From Pseudomonadota bacterium (GTDB lineage Bacteria; Desulfobacterota; Desulfovibrionia; Desulfovibrionales; Desulfovibrionaceae), in contig JAHJLB010000011.1 of NCBI GenBank assembly GCA_018822105.1, forward strand, positions 186,001 through 250,000: a DNA stretch of 64,000 bases, written 5' to 3'. Position 1 is the first letter of the stretch. Each line of letters starts with the position of its first letter. Positions 22,123-32,637 of this stretch are shown in pieces. The position numbers and the translations under genes were made by a program. The notes below the pieces were generated by a model. It saw nothing but the letters and a program-made list of their open reading frames with translations. It did no database searches and was not told the DNA's origin.

Positions 22123-22170
22123 CCCGCCATCCCGCGCCGCTTGCCTTGCGGGGCAAGAGTGGGTACCTTT

Positions 22171-22209
22171 ATCCCGGCCTGCGGATCACCGTGGGCCGGG
22201 ATTTTTTTT
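22171..22209 (+). terminator. rho-independent terminator after dnaK
   Basis: A perfect 9-bp stem (22171-22179 with 22194-22202) and a 14-base loop run directly into eight T residues. It lies 48 bases after the dnaK stop and 27 bases before the next start, so the lipoprotein gene probably has its own promoter or relies on readthrough. Confidence 0.85.
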
Positions 22210-22235
22210 GCACCCAGCCAAGGGGAGACACCCGC

Positions 22236-24263
22236 ATGAAACGCACACGACGCCCGCTGGGTGCCCTGTTTGCATCAGCCAGACTGCTGGCTGCCCTGAT
22301 CCTTCTTCTGTCCCTCATGGCTGCCGGCTGCGTGGAGTTGAGCCTGCCCGCCCCCAGCGCATCAAACTCGGACGCGCTGGCGGAGCAGTCCACCGAGGAT
22401 CTGCACAAGGAGGCTGAAGGCTTCTGGACAACGGGCAATTTTCCGCAAAGCGAGCTGCTGTTCTCCCGCCTGCTGGAGCGCGAGCTGCCCCTCGAACTGC
22501 GCCTTCAGGCCCTGGATCGCCTGGCCGACAGCGCCTTCAAGTCCCGCCACTTCCACCAGGCCAAGTCGGCCCTGGACCGGCGGGTGGTGGCCGACGGCTC
22601 CGTCCTGGCCACCTGGCCCTGGCATGAGCTGTACATCAAGACCCTGAGCGCGCTGAACCGCAGCGACCTGCTGGAAAACCACCGGGCCTGGATGACGGCG
22701 CACACGGAGCTGCCCTTTGAGGTGCGCTCCCGCGCGGCCCTGGCCTTTGCAGCAATATACTGCCGCAACGGCGAAATGCTCCAGGCCGTGGACATCCTGG
22801 CGCGCACCCACAGCCTGGCCCCAGACCGCAGGGCCAAGGCCGCCATGGAAGCCGAGTACGCCGCGCAGCTGCGCGAGCTGCCTGAGGCCCAGTTGCAGGG
22901 CCTGGCGCGCAGCGTCGGCCAGAATGGCTCCAAGACCTTCCCCCAGGCCTTCATCCAGCGCGAGCTGCAGCGCCGCGCCATGTCCGCCCGCGCTGAGGCC
23001 CCAGTGCTGCTGGCCCAGTCCGGCAGGCGCACCGTCTCCGACCAGCCTGGCGTCATGATCCCCGGCGTCGGCCCGGTGCGCGTGGCCCTGGTGCTGCCCC
23101 TGACCGGGCGCTTTGCCTCCACAGGCGCGAAGGTCCTGCGCGGGGCCGAGGTGGCCCAGGCCAGCCTCGCGGCCCAGGGCCGCAGCGTGGAGATCAAGGT
23201 CATCAACGCCGACGCCCCGGATTGGCGCGAGCAGATCTCCGCCCTGCCCCGCACCTTCACCGTGGTCGGCGGCCCCATGCAGGCGGACCGCTTTCAGGAG
23301 ACGCACAGCGCAGGCCTCACCTCCTCGCGCGCGGTCTTCGCCTTCTTGCAAGACCTGGGCGCCGTGCAGGAGGGGGTCCAGGCCTGGCGGTTCTTCCCCA
23401 GCCCCAGAGACCAGGTGCGGGCCCTGGTGGACATGACCGCCGACCAACTGGGCATACATTCCGTGGCTGTGCTGGCGCCCAAGAACCGCTACGGCCAGCG
23501 CATGACCGAGGTGTTCCAGGCCGAGGCCAAGGCCAAGGGCCTGCGCGTGGCCTCCAGCGAATCCTACCCGCCGGGCGACCACCCCCGCTGGATCCAGAGC
23601 GTGAGCCGCCTGCTGAAGATTCCGGACAGCTTCCGCCGCAACAAGAACGTGCCCCTGCCCATGCCGGATTTCGGGGCCGTGTTCGTGCCCGAGGACTGGG
23701 CCCAATCCGAACTGCTCGTGTCCAACTTCCACTTTTTCGAAGGCCAGCACATGGTCTTTCTCGGCACGGAGCTGTGGAGCGTGGCCCTGGACGGCGCCAA
23801 GGACATCGACGACAGCTATTTCCAGCTGGCCGTCTGCCCCGGCGCCTGGTGGGCCGAGGCCCCGTCCGCCCAGGCGCTGCAGGCCAAGCTCAGCGGCCAG
23901 CCCCAGGACGTTGCGGACTTCTGGGTGGCCCTGGGCCATGATTTCATCCAGTTTGCCGCGCGCCTGAACCTGCCTGCGGACTGGACCCCGGCCCTGGTCA
24001 ACCAGCGCCTGGAGTCCCTGCGCGGCATGGAGTTCAGCATGGCGCCCATCACCTGGGATGCCGCAGGCCGCGCCCGTCAGGACCTCTACCTGTTCAGCCC
24101 GCGCAAGGACGGCAAGATCCTCACGGACCCGGACGAACTGCGCGCCGCCGCCGACAAGGCCAAGGAGCGCCGCGTGAAGCGCCTGGCCTATTCGCGCCAA
24201 CTGCAGAAGGCCAAGAAGCTGGACGGCCCCTCCGGGAGCCTGACCCTTGAGCCCAAGGACTAA
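22236..24263 (+). CDS. LpoA/LppC-like penicillin-binding protein activator lipoprotein
   Basis: A 675-residue outer-membrane-type lipoprotein; signal peptide ends in the lipobox Ala29-Ala30-Gly31-Cys32. The N-terminal part (about 45-250) is helical and TPR-like; from about residue 280 a periplasmic-binding-protein fold starts (VRVALVLPLTGRFASTG). The size and the TPR plus binding-fold plan are those of E. coli LpoA, which activates penicillin-binding protein 1A; a role in murein synthesis is inferred. AGGGGAGA precedes the ATG. The stop is 13 bases before gatC, with the gatC ribosome site between, so the two are likely cotranscribed. Confidence 0.8.
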   Translation: MKRTRRPLGALFASARLLAALILLLSLMAAGCVELSLPAPSASNSDALAEQSTEDLHKEAEGFWTTGNFPQSELLFSRLLERELPLELRLQALDRLADSAFKSRHFHQAKSALDRRVVADGSVLATWPWHELYIKTLSALNRSDLLENHRAWMTAHTELPFEVRSRAALAFAAIYCRNGEMLQAVDILARTHSLAPDRRAKAAMEAEYAAQLRELPEAQLQGLARSVGQNGSKTFPQAFIQRELQRRAMSARAEAPVLLAQSGRRTVSDQPGVMIPGVGPVRVALVLPLTGRFASTGAKVLRGAEVAQASLAAQGRSVEIKVINADAPDWREQISALPRTFTVVGGPMQADRFQETHSAGLTSSRAVFAFLQDLGAVQEGVQAWRFFPSPRDQVRALVDMTADQLGIHSVAVLAPKNRYGQRMTEVFQAEAKAKGLRVASSESYPPGDHPRWIQSVSRLLKIPDSFRRNKNVPLPMPDFGAVFVPEDWAQSELLVSNFHFFEGQHMVFLGTELWSVALDGAKDIDDSYFQLAVCPGAWWAEAPSAQALQAKLSGQPQDVADFWVALGHDFIQFAARLNLPADWTPALVNQRLESLRGMEFSMAPITWDAAGRARQDLYLFSPRKDGKILTDPDELRAAADKAKERRVKRLAYSRQLQKAKKLDGPSGSLTLEPKD

Positions 24264-24276
24264 GGAGCATCCAAAG

Positions 24277-24561
24277 ATGAAGATCAGCCCGGAAGAAGTG
24301 GCCAAGGTGGCCAGGCTCGCCCGCCTGGACCTTTCGCTGGAGAAGATCAGCCAGTACGCCGGACAGCTGGACGGCATCCTGGCCTACATGGACAAGCTGG
24401 GGGAGCTGGACACCAGCGCCGTGGAGCCCATGTATACGCCCGTGGACCAGGTGAGCGTCATGCGCGACGACGTGTCGCGCAAGGAGTTCTCCCGCGAGGA
24501 CATCCTGAAGAACGCCCCCGAGACCGACGGCAGCTTCTTCATCGTGCCGCGCATCGTCTAG
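24277..24561 (+). CDS. gatC: Asp/Glu-tRNA amidotransferase subunit C
   Basis: The small subunit of the GatCAB complex, which converts misacylated Glu-tRNA(Gln) and Asp-tRNA(Asn) to the amides. 94 residues, with the family opening KISPEEVAKVARLARL and the DKLGELDTSAVEP block. AAGGAG at 24262-24267 fixes the start at the ATG at 24277. It precedes gatA by 60 bases. The gatB gene is not in this window. Confidence 0.92.
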   Translation: MKISPEEVAKVARLARLDLSLEKISQYAGQLDGILAYMDKLGELDTSAVEPMYTPVDQVSVMRDDVSRKEFSREDILKNAPETDGSFFIVPRIV

Positions 24562-24621
24562 ACCCCCTTTGCGCCTGACGCATTCTTGCCAGCAACCCGG
24601 CCCAGCCACGGAAACGACACC

Positions 24622-26085
<1,464 letters not shown>

Positions 26086-26095
26086 GAGCGCGAGC

Positions 26096-26485
26096 ATGCC
26101 CGTCACCCTGGTGAGCGCCGTCAAGGGCCGCGACAGCGCGGCCAAGCTGGCCCTGCTTGAGGCCGTGCAGGGGGCCATTGCAGCCACGCTCAAGCTGCCG
26201 TCCCTGGACCGCTACATCCGCCTGGCCGAACACGGGCGCGACGAGTGGCTGCTGCCCGAGGGCAAGAGCGACGCCTTCACCCTCGTGGAGATCGCGCTCT
26301 TCGAGGGCCGCACCCCGGAGACCAAGGGGGAACTCTATGCGGCCATTTGCGACGCCCTGGAGGCCCTTGGCGTGCCGCGCGCGGACGTGTTCATCCGCAT
26401 CATCGAGCAGCCGCGCGAGAACTTCGGCATCCGGGGCGGCCAGCGGGCCGACCTGCTGGACCTGGGGTATCAGGTCAAGGTGTAG
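26096..26485 (+). CDS. tautomerase family protein
   Basis: A 129-residue member of the 4-oxalocrotonate-tautomerase-like superfamily. After removal of Met the protein begins with Pro1 (MPVTLVS), the catalytic base of this superfamily. A central Arg and the segment VFIRIIEQPRENFGIRGGQ are typical for the larger (about 130-residue) group. The substrate is unknown. AGGAGCG a few bases before the ATG is a plausible ribosome site, and the start lies 10 bases after gatA. It converges on zur. Confidence 0.85.
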   Translation: MPVTLVSAVKGRDSAAKLALLEAVQGAIAATLKLPSLDRYIRLAEHGRDEWLLPEGKSDAFTLVEIALFEGRTPETKGELYAAICDALEALGVPRADVFIRIIEQPRENFGIRGGQRADLLDLGYQVKV

Positions 26486-26511
26486 TCCGCCCGACTCAGC
26501 GCCGCCCAAGC

Positions 26512-26553
26512 ACACGGCCCGGCCTGGACGGATGCGTCCGGGCCGGGCCGTGT
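26512..26553. terminator. bidirectional hairpin between the convergent tautomerase and zur genes
   Basis: A perfect 13-bp inverted repeat (26512-26524 with 26541-26553) that has a second 5-bp hairpin in its loop (26526-26530 with 26535-26539). It lies between two convergent genes and could end transcription from both sides, although no T-run follows. Confidence 0.6.
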
Positions 26554-26571
26554 CCGTAGGGAAATCCGTTT

Positions 26572-26979
26572 TCAAGAACCCAGGCAGCCCTCGCAGACCC
26601 CGCCCAGGGTGACCTCGGCCATTTCCACACGCATGGGCAGCCCGGACAGGATGCGCGAGAGGCCCGGCTCCAGGAGCCTGGAATCCAGGCACTGGGTGGC
26701 CCCGCAGCGCGTGCAGCGGAAATGCGAATGCCCGTGCGCGCCCTGGCCCAGGCAGTAGCGGAAGGCCCGCTCGCCCGCGTTGTGCCGGGCCACCACCCCG
26801 CGCTCCACAAGCAGGTCCAAGATGCGGTACAGGGTCACGCGGTTCATGCGCGCCCTCAGCCCGGCCAGGAGCTCCTGGGGCGTTTGCGGGTGCTCCGCCC
26901 CTTCCAGGGCCCGCACCACGAGCAGGCGATTCTCCGTGGCCGCCACGCCGCAGCAGTCCAGGCGCTGTTCCGCGTCCAT
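26572..26979 (-). CDS. zur: Fur-family regulator, probably the zinc uptake regulator Zur
   Basis: A 135-residue Fur-superfamily repressor. A winged helix occupies about residues 12-75 (NRVTLYRILDLLVERGVV) and the dimer/metal domain follows, with CTRC and CEGC pairs that would hold the structural zinc and an HGHSHF segment for the regulatory metal. Zinc is inferred because it sits 11 bases after znuA in the same operon. It would repress its own operon through the boxes at 27935-27971. A Fe-type Fur or Per-like role cannot be excluded. Confidence 0.85.
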   Translation of the reverse strand: MDAEQRLDCCGVAATENRLLVVRALEGAEHPQTPQELLAGLRARMNRVTLYRILDLLVERGVVARHNAGERAFRYCLGQGAHGHSHFRCTRCGATQCLDSRLLEPGLSRILSGLPMRVEMAEVTLGGVCEGCLGS

Positions 26980-26990
26980 GCCCCCTCCTG

Positions 26991-27905
26991 CTAGCGCAAG
27001 GCGTCGCGGAAGCTCTCGGCCACCGCGCGCAGGTTCCCGGCCCAGTCCGCCGCCAGGGGATCAGCCGCCAGCACACGGGCGCCGATGGCCTGGGCGATGC
27101 TCTCCGCCGTGCGGCGGCTCATCTGCGGCTGCACGAAGATGACCCGCACGTCCCTGGCCCTGGCCTGGGCGATGATGGCCCCAAGACGCCTTGGCGAAGG
27201 CTCCTTGCCCTCGAACTCGATGGCCATCTGCGTCAATCCGTAGTCCCGGGCCAGATAGCCCCAGGCCGGGTGGAAGACCAGAAAGCTTCGCCTGTGCTCC
27301 GGAACCCCGGCGAATACGGCGCGCAGGTAAGCATCCAGGGCGGCGATATCCCTCTCAAACGCGGCGAGGTTGTCGGCATAGGCCTTGGCATGGGCCGGGT
27401 CGGCTTGGGCAAACGCCTGCTGGATGCGCGCGGCCATGAGCCGGACATGCGCGGGCGAGACCCAGACGTGCGGATCGCTTTCGGCCGCATGGCCGTGCGC
27501 ATCCAGGGCCTTGCGACCACCCTTGTGCTCTTCGCCAACCCCTTCGGGCATGTGCATCCGGGCCAGGCCCTGGTCCGTGCGCACCACCACGAGCTTCGGA
27601 TTGGCGGCCCTGAGACGTGGCTCCCAGGCGTTCTCGAACTCCAGGCCGGCCGAGAGGTAAAGGTCCGCAGCGCTCAGGGCGCGCATCTGCGAAGGCTTGG
27701 GCTCGTAGGTGTGCGCGTCGGCCCCGGCGGGCACCAGCACCGTGGTCTGGATGAACGGCCCGCCGATCCTCCTGGCGAAGACCTCCAGCGGGGCCACGCC
27801 CACGGCAACATGCAGGGGCCCTGCCGCCGCAATCGCAGGTGAACCGGCCAGGGCCAAAATAGTCCAGAACGCGGCCGCAGCAGCCATCAACAGTACTTCC
27901 CGCAT
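26991..27905 (-). CDS. znuA: zinc ABC transporter substrate-binding protein ZnuA
   Basis: A 304-residue periplasmic cluster-9 binding protein that captures zinc (or manganese). The signal peptide is residues 1-26 (ALAGSPAIAAAG). The metal ligands are in GADAHTYEP, the His-rich loop with SDPHVWVSP after a short HKGGRK/DAHGHAAES stretch, VFHPAWGYLARDYGL and the terminal ADPLA. The His-rich loop marks zinc-type members. No znuB or znuC gene is near, so this copy is separated from its permease. It heads the znuA-zur operon. Confidence 0.92.
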   Translation of the reverse strand: MREVLLMAAAAAFWTILALAGSPAIAAAGPLHVAVGVAPLEVFARRIGGPFIQTTVLVPAGADAHTYEPKPSQMRALSAADLYLSAGLEFENAWEPRLRAANPKLVVVRTDQGLARMHMPEGVGEEHKGGRKALDAHGHAAESDPHVWVSPAHVRLMAARIQQAFAQADPAHAKAYADNLAAFERDIAALDAYLRAVFAGVPEHRRSFLVFHPAWGYLARDYGLTQMAIEFEGKEPSPRRLGAIIAQARARDVRVIFVQPQMSRRTAESIAQAIGARVLAADPLAADWAGNLRAVAESFRDALR

Positions 27906-27934
27906 GGCCGAACCTCCGAAGTGCCCATTGGATT

Positions 27935-27981
27935 TGCAACTCAGTTGCAGACTCTATGCAATAGAGTTGCGCGAACGTCAA
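27935..27981 (-). promoter_or_regulatory. znuA-zur promoter with two Zur-like palindromic boxes
   Basis: On the minus strand TTGACG (27981-27976) and CATAGA (27958-27953) are 17 bases apart. A perfect 7-1-7 palindrome, TGCAACT-C-AGTTGCA, occupies 27935-27949, just downstream of the -10. A degenerate copy (TGCAATA-G-AGTTGCG) at 27957-27971 fills the spacer. Their centres are 22 bases apart, two helical turns, as expected for cooperative Fur-family dimers. The binding protein is inferred to be the product of zur. Confidence 0.65.
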
Positions 27982-27983
27982 GC

Positions 27984-28016
27984 AAAAAACGGGGGGCCGC
28001 AACCACGGCCCCCCGT
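27984..28016 (-). terminator. rho-independent terminator after leuB
   Basis: A perfect 11-bp GC-rich stem (27989-27999 with 28006-28016) and a 6-base loop, followed in the minus-strand sense by a run of T (27989-27984). It ends the leuACDB transcript 26 bases after the leuB stop and abuts the -35 box of znuA. Confidence 0.88.
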
Positions 28017-28042
28017 CAGGTCATGCAGCGCAGGGGTCTGCC

Positions 28043-29113
28043 TTAGAGGTTCGCCAGCACGGCGTCGGCCATCTCCACGCAGCCCACAAGCCGACAGCCC
28101 TCCTCGCGGATGTCGCCGGTGCGGTAGCCGGCCTGCAGGGTCTTCTGCACGGCGGCCTCGATGGCCAGGGCCTCGGCGTCCATGTCGCTGAAGCTGTAAC
28201 GCAGCAGCATGGCCACGGAGAGGATGGTGGCCAGGGGGTTGGCCTTGTCCTGGCCCGCGATGTCCGGGGCCGAGCCGTGGATGGGCTCGAACAGGCCGGG
28301 GTTGCCCACGCCCAGGGAGGCCGAGGGCAGCATGCCTATAGAGCCGGTGATGACCGAGGCCTCGTCGGAGAGGATGTCGCCGAAGAGGTTCTCGGTGACG
28401 ATGACGTCGAACTGCGAGGGGTCGCGCACCAGCTGCATGGCCGCGTTGTCCACGTACATGTGCGAGAGCTCCACGTCCGGATAGTCCCTGGAGACCTCGA
28501 TGACGATCTCCCGCCACAGGCGCGAGACGTCCAGCACGTTGGCCTTGTCCACGGAGCAGAGCTGCTTGCGGCGCTTGCGCGCGGCCTCGAAGCCCACCTT
28601 GGCGATGCGGCGGATCTCGTGTTCGGCGTAGATCATGTTGTTGAAGCCCACGCGCTCGCCGTCGCGCACCTCGACGCCCTTGGGCGTGCCGAAGTACGCG
28701 CCGCCCGTGAGCTCGCGCACCACCAGCAGGTCGATGCCCTTCTCCACGATGTCGGACCTCAGGTAGCAGGCGTGGCGGAGCTCCGGGAACAGGCTGGCCG
28801 GACGCAGGTTGGCGAAGAGCCCCAGTTCCTTGCGGATGCCGAGCAGGCCCCTCTCCGGGCGGATGGACGGGTCGATGGCGTCCCACTTGGGGCCGCCCAC
28901 CGCGCCCAGAAGCACGGCGTCGGAGGCCTTGCACAGGCGTACGGTCTCCTCCGGCAGGGGGCCGCCCGTGGCGTCGATGGCGCTTCCGCCGATGAGGGCT
29001 TCCTCCGTCTCGAACTTCCGGCCGAACTTCCGGCTTACCTTGTCCAGCACGCGCAGGGCCTGGGCCACGATCTCGCGGCCGATGCCGTCTCCGGGCATGA
29101 CGCAGATTTTCAT
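28043..29113 (-). CDS. leuB: 3-isopropylmalate dehydrogenase
   Basis: Oxidises and decarboxylates 3-isopropylmalate with NAD+ in leucine synthesis. 356 residues. It begins [10 protein letters not shown] and has the substrate-binding [11 protein letters not shown] and the ELTGGAYFG block; [10 protein letters not shown] and the [17 protein letters not shown] segments are the usual cofactor site. It is the last gene of the leu operon, 3 bases after leuD, and is followed by a strong terminator. Confidence 0.96.
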   Translation of the reverse strand: MKICVMPGDGIGREIVAQALRVLDKVSRKFGRKFETEEALIGGSAIDATGGPLPEETVRLCKASDAVLLGAVGGPKWDAIDPSIRPERGLLGIRKELGLFANLRPASLFPELRHACYLRSDIVEKGIDLLVVRELTGGAYFGTPKGVEVRDGERVGFNNMIYAEHEIRRIAKVGFEAARKRRKQLCSVDKANVLDVSRLWREIVIEVSRDYPDVELSHMYVDNAAMQLVRDPSQFDVIVTENLFGDILSDEASVITGSIGMLPSASLGVGNPGLFEPIHGSAPDIAGQDKANPLATILSVAMLLRYSFSDMDAEALAIEAAVQKTLQAGYRTGDIREEGCRLVGCVEMADAVLANL

Positions 29114-29116
29114 GCT

Positions 29117-29626
29117 CTACGCCCCCTGCTGCTTATGGGCCAGGCGCTTCTTGACGTAGGGCACCAGTCCGCCCGCATCCACCAGTTCCTGCATGGACGG
29201 CGGCACCTTGGCGCAGGCCACGTTCTCGCCGGTGGTCAGGTTCCTTATCTGCCCTGCCTCAGTGTCCACCTCCAGCTTGTCGCCGTCGCGCAGCTTGTCC
29301 ACGCCGTCGCCGACCTCCAGGAGCACCAGGCCCATGTTGAAGCCGTTGCGGTAGAAGATGCGGGCAAAGCTCTTGGCCACCACCACGGGCATTCCCGCGC
29401 CCAGGATGGCGATGGGGGCGTGCTCGCGCGAGGAGCCGCAGCCGAAGTTCTCGTCGGCCACGAGGATGTCGTTCTTGCTGACGCGCTTCACCCAGCCGGG
29501 CTCAAGGCCCTCCATGCAGTTGGCGCCCAGGACGGCAGAGTCCGTGGTCACCAGGAAGCGGGCCGGAATGATGGCGTCGGTATCGATGTGGGCGCCGACC
29601 TTGTGCGCCTTGCCTGTGACGAGCAT
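29117..29626 (-). CDS. leuD: 3-isopropylmalate dehydratase small subunit, type 2
   Basis: Forms the isopropylmalate isomerase with LeuC. 169 residues, the short type typical of archaea and Desulfovibrio-like bacteria. The aconitase swivel motif [11 protein letters not shown] is present, along with [10 protein letters not shown] near the start and RNGFNMGL. An AGGAGAGAAAG ribosome site precedes the start. It lies 84 bases downstream of leuC and directly before leuB. Confidence 0.95.
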   Translation of the reverse strand: MLVTGKAHKVGAHIDTDAIIPARFLVTTDSAVLGANCMEGLEPGWVKRVSKNDILVADENFGCGSSREHAPIAILGAGMPVVVAKSFARIFYRNGFNMGLVLLEVGDGVDKLRDGDKLEVDTEAGQIRNLTTGENVACAKVPPSMQELVDAGGLVPYVKKRLAHKQQGA

Positions 29627-29710
29627 GTCTTTCTCTCCTTGTAAGCCGCCCAGGCTGACGTCCGGGCGGGGGGTTGGCGTCGTGCGCGCCGTTCTTGCAG
29701 CCCGGCGGGA

Positions 29711-30970
29711 CTAGAGCTTGCCGGGGTGGATGATCTCCCCGGCCACGGCGCTGGCTGCGGCCACCGCAGGGTTGGCCAGATAGACCTCGCTCTCCAGGCT
29801 GCCCATGCGGCCGCGGAAGTTGCGGTTGGTGGTGGCGATGCAGCGCTCGCCGCCGGCCAGGATGCCCATGTGGCCGCCCAGGCAGGGCCCGCAGGTGGGC
29901 GGTCCCACCACGGCCCCGGCGTCCAGGAAGATGCTAAACAGCCCCTCGTCCATGGCCTGCCGCCAGATCTTCGGGGTGGCGGGCAGGATGATGAGCCGCA
30001 CATTTTTGTGCGCCCTGCGGCCCTTGAGCACTGCCGCGGCCTCGCGCAGGTCCTCGATGCGGCCGTTGGTGCAGGACCCGATGACGGCCTGGTCCACGCG
30101 CAGGCCCTTCAGCTCGTCCACGGGGCGCACGTTGTCCGGCAGATGCGGGCAGGCCACCTGCGGCCCCATGCCCGAGACGGACAGGAGGAGCTCCTGCTCG
30201 TATTCTGCGCCGGGATCGGCCTTGAGGACCTTGTCGCCGGTGCGGCCATGGGCCGCGCAATAGGCCAGGGTCTTGGCGTCGGCCTGGAACAGGCCGACCT
30301 TGCCGCCGGCCTCGATGGCCATGTTGGCCATGGTCATGCGGCCCTCGATGCTCAGGGCGTCGATGACCGGCCCGCAGAACTCCAGGGCCTGGTAGAGCGC
30401 GCCGGAGACGCCGATGCGGCCGATGAGGTGCAGGATGAGGTCCTTGGCGCCCACAAAGGGCTCAAGCTGGCCGGTGTACTCCACGCGGATGGTGGTCGGC
30501 ACCTTGAACCAGGTCTCGCCCAGGGCCATGGCCCCGGCGATGTCCGTGGAGCCCATGCCCGTGGCAAAGGCGCCAAGCCCGCCGTAGGTGCAGGTGTGCG
30601 AGTCCGCGCCGACCACGATGTCGCGCGGGCCCACCAGGCCCAGCTCCGGCAGCAGGGCGTGCTCCACGCCGCAGTCGCCGCCCTCGTAATAGTGCGTGAC
30701 GCCCATTTCGCGGGCGAAGTCGCGCACCACCTTGACCTGTTCCGCGGAATCGATGTCCTTGTTGGGCGTGAAGTGGTCGCAGACCAGCGCCACCTTGTCC
30801 TTGTCAAAGACCTGGGCCGCGCCCATGCCCTTGAAGGACTTGATGGCCAGGGGCGCGGTGATGTCGTTGGCCAGGACCAGGGAGACGCGGCAAGTGACGA
30901 TCTGCCCGGAGCCGGTGATCTCCTCGTCCGTGTGGGCCTGCAGAATTTTTTGGGCTAAATTGTGGGGCAT
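29711..30970 (-). CDS. leuC: 3-isopropylmalate dehydratase large subunit, type 2
   Basis: The iron-sulfur subunit of isopropylmalate isomerase. The 419 residues match the short, archaeal-type group. The 4Fe-4S ligands are Cys in VIGSCTNGR and the pair in [10 protein letters not shown]. The substrate blocks [12 protein letters not shown] and DHFTPNKD are present. The start overlaps the end of leuA by 16 bases in another frame, so the two are translationally coupled. Confidence 0.96.
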   Translation of the reverse strand: MPHNLAQKILQAHTDEEITGSGQIVTCRVSLVLANDITAPLAIKSFKGMGAAQVFDKDKVALVCDHFTPNKDIDSAEQVKVVRDFAREMGVTHYYEGGDCGVEHALLPELGLVGPRDIVVGADSHTCTYGGLGAFATGMGSTDIAGAMALGETWFKVPTTIRVEYTGQLEPFVGAKDLILHLIGRIGVSGALYQALEFCGPVIDALSIEGRMTMANMAIEAGGKVGLFQADAKTLAYCAAHGRTGDKVLKADPGAEYEQELLLSVSGMGPQVACPHLPDNVRPVDELKGLRVDQAVIGSCTNGRIEDLREAAAVLKGRRAHKNVRLIILPATPKIWRQAMDEGLFSIFLDAGAVVGPPTCGPCLGGHMGILAGGERCIATTNRNFRGRMGSLESEVYLANPAVAAASAVAGEIIHPGKL

Positions 30971-32508
30971 TCGCTCTTCTCCTCTCTCATTTTCTCCAAC
31001 CTATTGAGTGCGTTGATAAAGGCCATGGCGCTGGCCACAAGGATGTCCTCGTTGGTGCCGCGGCCCACGGATCTCTTCCCGTCATGTTCGATGCGCACGG
31101 TCACCGTGGCCTGGGCGTCCGTGCCGCCGGTGACGGCGTTGATCTGGAAACGGTCCAGGGCGGGCGCGTAGCCCACCATGACGCCAATGCATTTGAACAA
31201 CGCGTCCACGGGCCCCTCGCCAAAGGAGGAGTGCCGGCGCACCTCAAGCACCTGCTCGCCGTCCAGGACTTCGAGCACCATGGCCGCATGCGGCGGCACC
31301 CCGCCCGTGCCGGAGAACACGCTCATGTCCTTCAGGCGGTAGCGGTCGCGGCGGCGGTAGACCTTCTCAAGCACCAGGGCCTCGACGTCCTCGTCGAAGA
31401 CCCGCTCCTTCTTGTCCGCCAGCTCCTTCACCGCGGCGAAGACCAGGGCCAGCTGCGGCTCGTCCAGGGCATAGCCCATCTCGGTCAGTTTGGCCTTGAT
31501 GGCGTGGCTGCCGGAGTGCTTGCCGATGACCATGTCCGTGCCCTTGCGGCCCACGGACTCCGGCGTCATGATCTCGTAGGTCAGGGGGTTCTTCAGCATG
31601 CCGTCCTGGTGGATGCCGGACTCGTGGGCGAAGGCGTTGGCCCCGACGATGGCCTTGTAGGGCGGGATGGGCTGGCCGATGATCTGCGCGAGGCGGCGGC
31701 AGGAAGGGTACAGCTGCCGGGTCTTGACCCCGCAATCGATCTTGTAGAGCTCGTGGCGCGTGTGCAGGGCCATGACCAGTTCCTCAAGGGAGGCGTTGCC
31801 CGCGCGCTCGCCGATGCCGCAAAGGGTCACCTCGGCCTGGCGCGCGCCCGCGCGGATGGCCGAGAGGCTGTTGGCCACGGCCAGGCCCAGGTCATTGTGG
31901 CAGTGCACGCTGAAGATGGCGTCCTTGGCGTTGGGCACGTTCTTGATGAGGTAGCTGATGAGCTCGCCGTACTCGAAGGGCTGGGCGTAGCCCACTGTGT
32001 CGGGGATGTTGACGGTGGTGGCCCCGGCACGGATGACCACCTCGCAGACCTGGGCCAGGAACTCCCAGTCCGAGCGCGAGGCATCCTCGGCCGAGAACTC
32101 CACGTTGGGGGTCAGGCTCGCGGCATGGCGCACCGCAGCCTCGGCCATGACCAGCACCTGCTCGCGCGTCTTGCGCAGCTTGTGCGTCATGTGGATTTCA
32201 CTGGTGGCCAGGAAGGTGTGGATGCGCGGATGCGCGGCGTCCTTGATGGCCTCCCAGCCCCGATCGATGTCCGAGGTCAGCGCCCGGCACAGGGCCGCCA
32301 CCTGGATCGTCTCGACGGAGCGGGCGATGGCCTGCACGGCCTCAAAGTCGCCCTGGCTGGCGGCGGGGAAGCCCGCCTCGATGATGTCCACGCCCAGGGC
32401 TTCGAGCTGGCGCGCGAGGCTGACCTTCTCCTCCTGGTTCATGGTGGCGCCGGGCGACTGCTCGCCGTCACGGAGCGTGGTGTCGAAGATGTAGACACGG
32501 TCTGACAT
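30955..32508 (-). CDS. leuA: 2-isopropylmalate synthase
   Basis: Condenses acetyl-CoA with 2-oxoisovalerate, the first committed step to leucine. 517 residues. The catalytic TIM barrel begins IFDTTLRDGEQSPG and has the metal ligands in HCHNDLGLAVANS; NAFAHESGIHQDG closes the barrel. The C-terminal leucine-binding regulatory domain (about 390-500) is present, so feedback inhibition is expected. AGGAGG precedes the ATG. It heads the leuACDB operon behind the promoter at 32533. Confidence 0.96.
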   Translation of the reverse strand: MSDRVYIFDTTLRDGEQSPGATMNQEEKVSLARQLEALGVDIIEAGFPAASQGDFEAVQAIARSVETIQVAALCRALTSDIDRGWEAIKDAAHPRIHTFLATSEIHMTHKLRKTREQVLVMAEAAVRHAASLTPNVEFSAEDASRSDWEFLAQVCEVVIRAGATTVNIPDTVGYAQPFEYGELISYLIKNVPNAKDAIFSVHCHNDLGLAVANSLSAIRAGARQAEVTLCGIGERAGNASLEELVMALHTRHELYKIDCGVKTRQLYPSCRRLAQIIGQPIPPYKAIVGANAFAHESGIHQDGMLKNPLTYEIMTPESVGRKGTDMVIGKHSGSHAIKAKLTEMGYALDEPQLALVFAAVKELADKKERVFDEDVEALVLEKVYRRRDRYRLKDMSVFSGTGGVPPHAAMVLEVLDGEQVLEVRRHSSFGEGPVDALFKCIGVMVGYAPALDRFQINAVTGGTDAQATVTVRIEHDGKRSVGRGTNEDILVASAMAFINALNRLEKMREEKSECPTI

Positions 32509-32532
32509 ATATCCTCCTAGCTTCGCTTGGGG

Positions 32533-32561
32533 ATTGTAGCTGTTTCACGGTTGGCTGGCAA
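32533..32561 (-). promoter_or_regulatory. leuA promoter
   Basis: TTGCCA (32561-32556) and TACAAT (32538-32533) are separated by exactly 17 bases; each box has five of six consensus bases. It lies 25 bases upstream of the leuA start, leaving too little room for a leader-peptide attenuator. Confidence 0.75.
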
Positions 32562-32637
32562 TAAGAGCGGGCGCACACCCGCAGGAGGGACGTCCCAAAA
32601 GGAGGCTCGCGCAAGCCGGAAGGCAGATGTCTGCGGC

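Noticed and set aside
32509-32637. A leucine attenuator or T-box in the leuA leader
   Set aside because: The promoter at 32533-32561 leaves only about 20 bases of leader, with no leader peptide or run of Leu codons.
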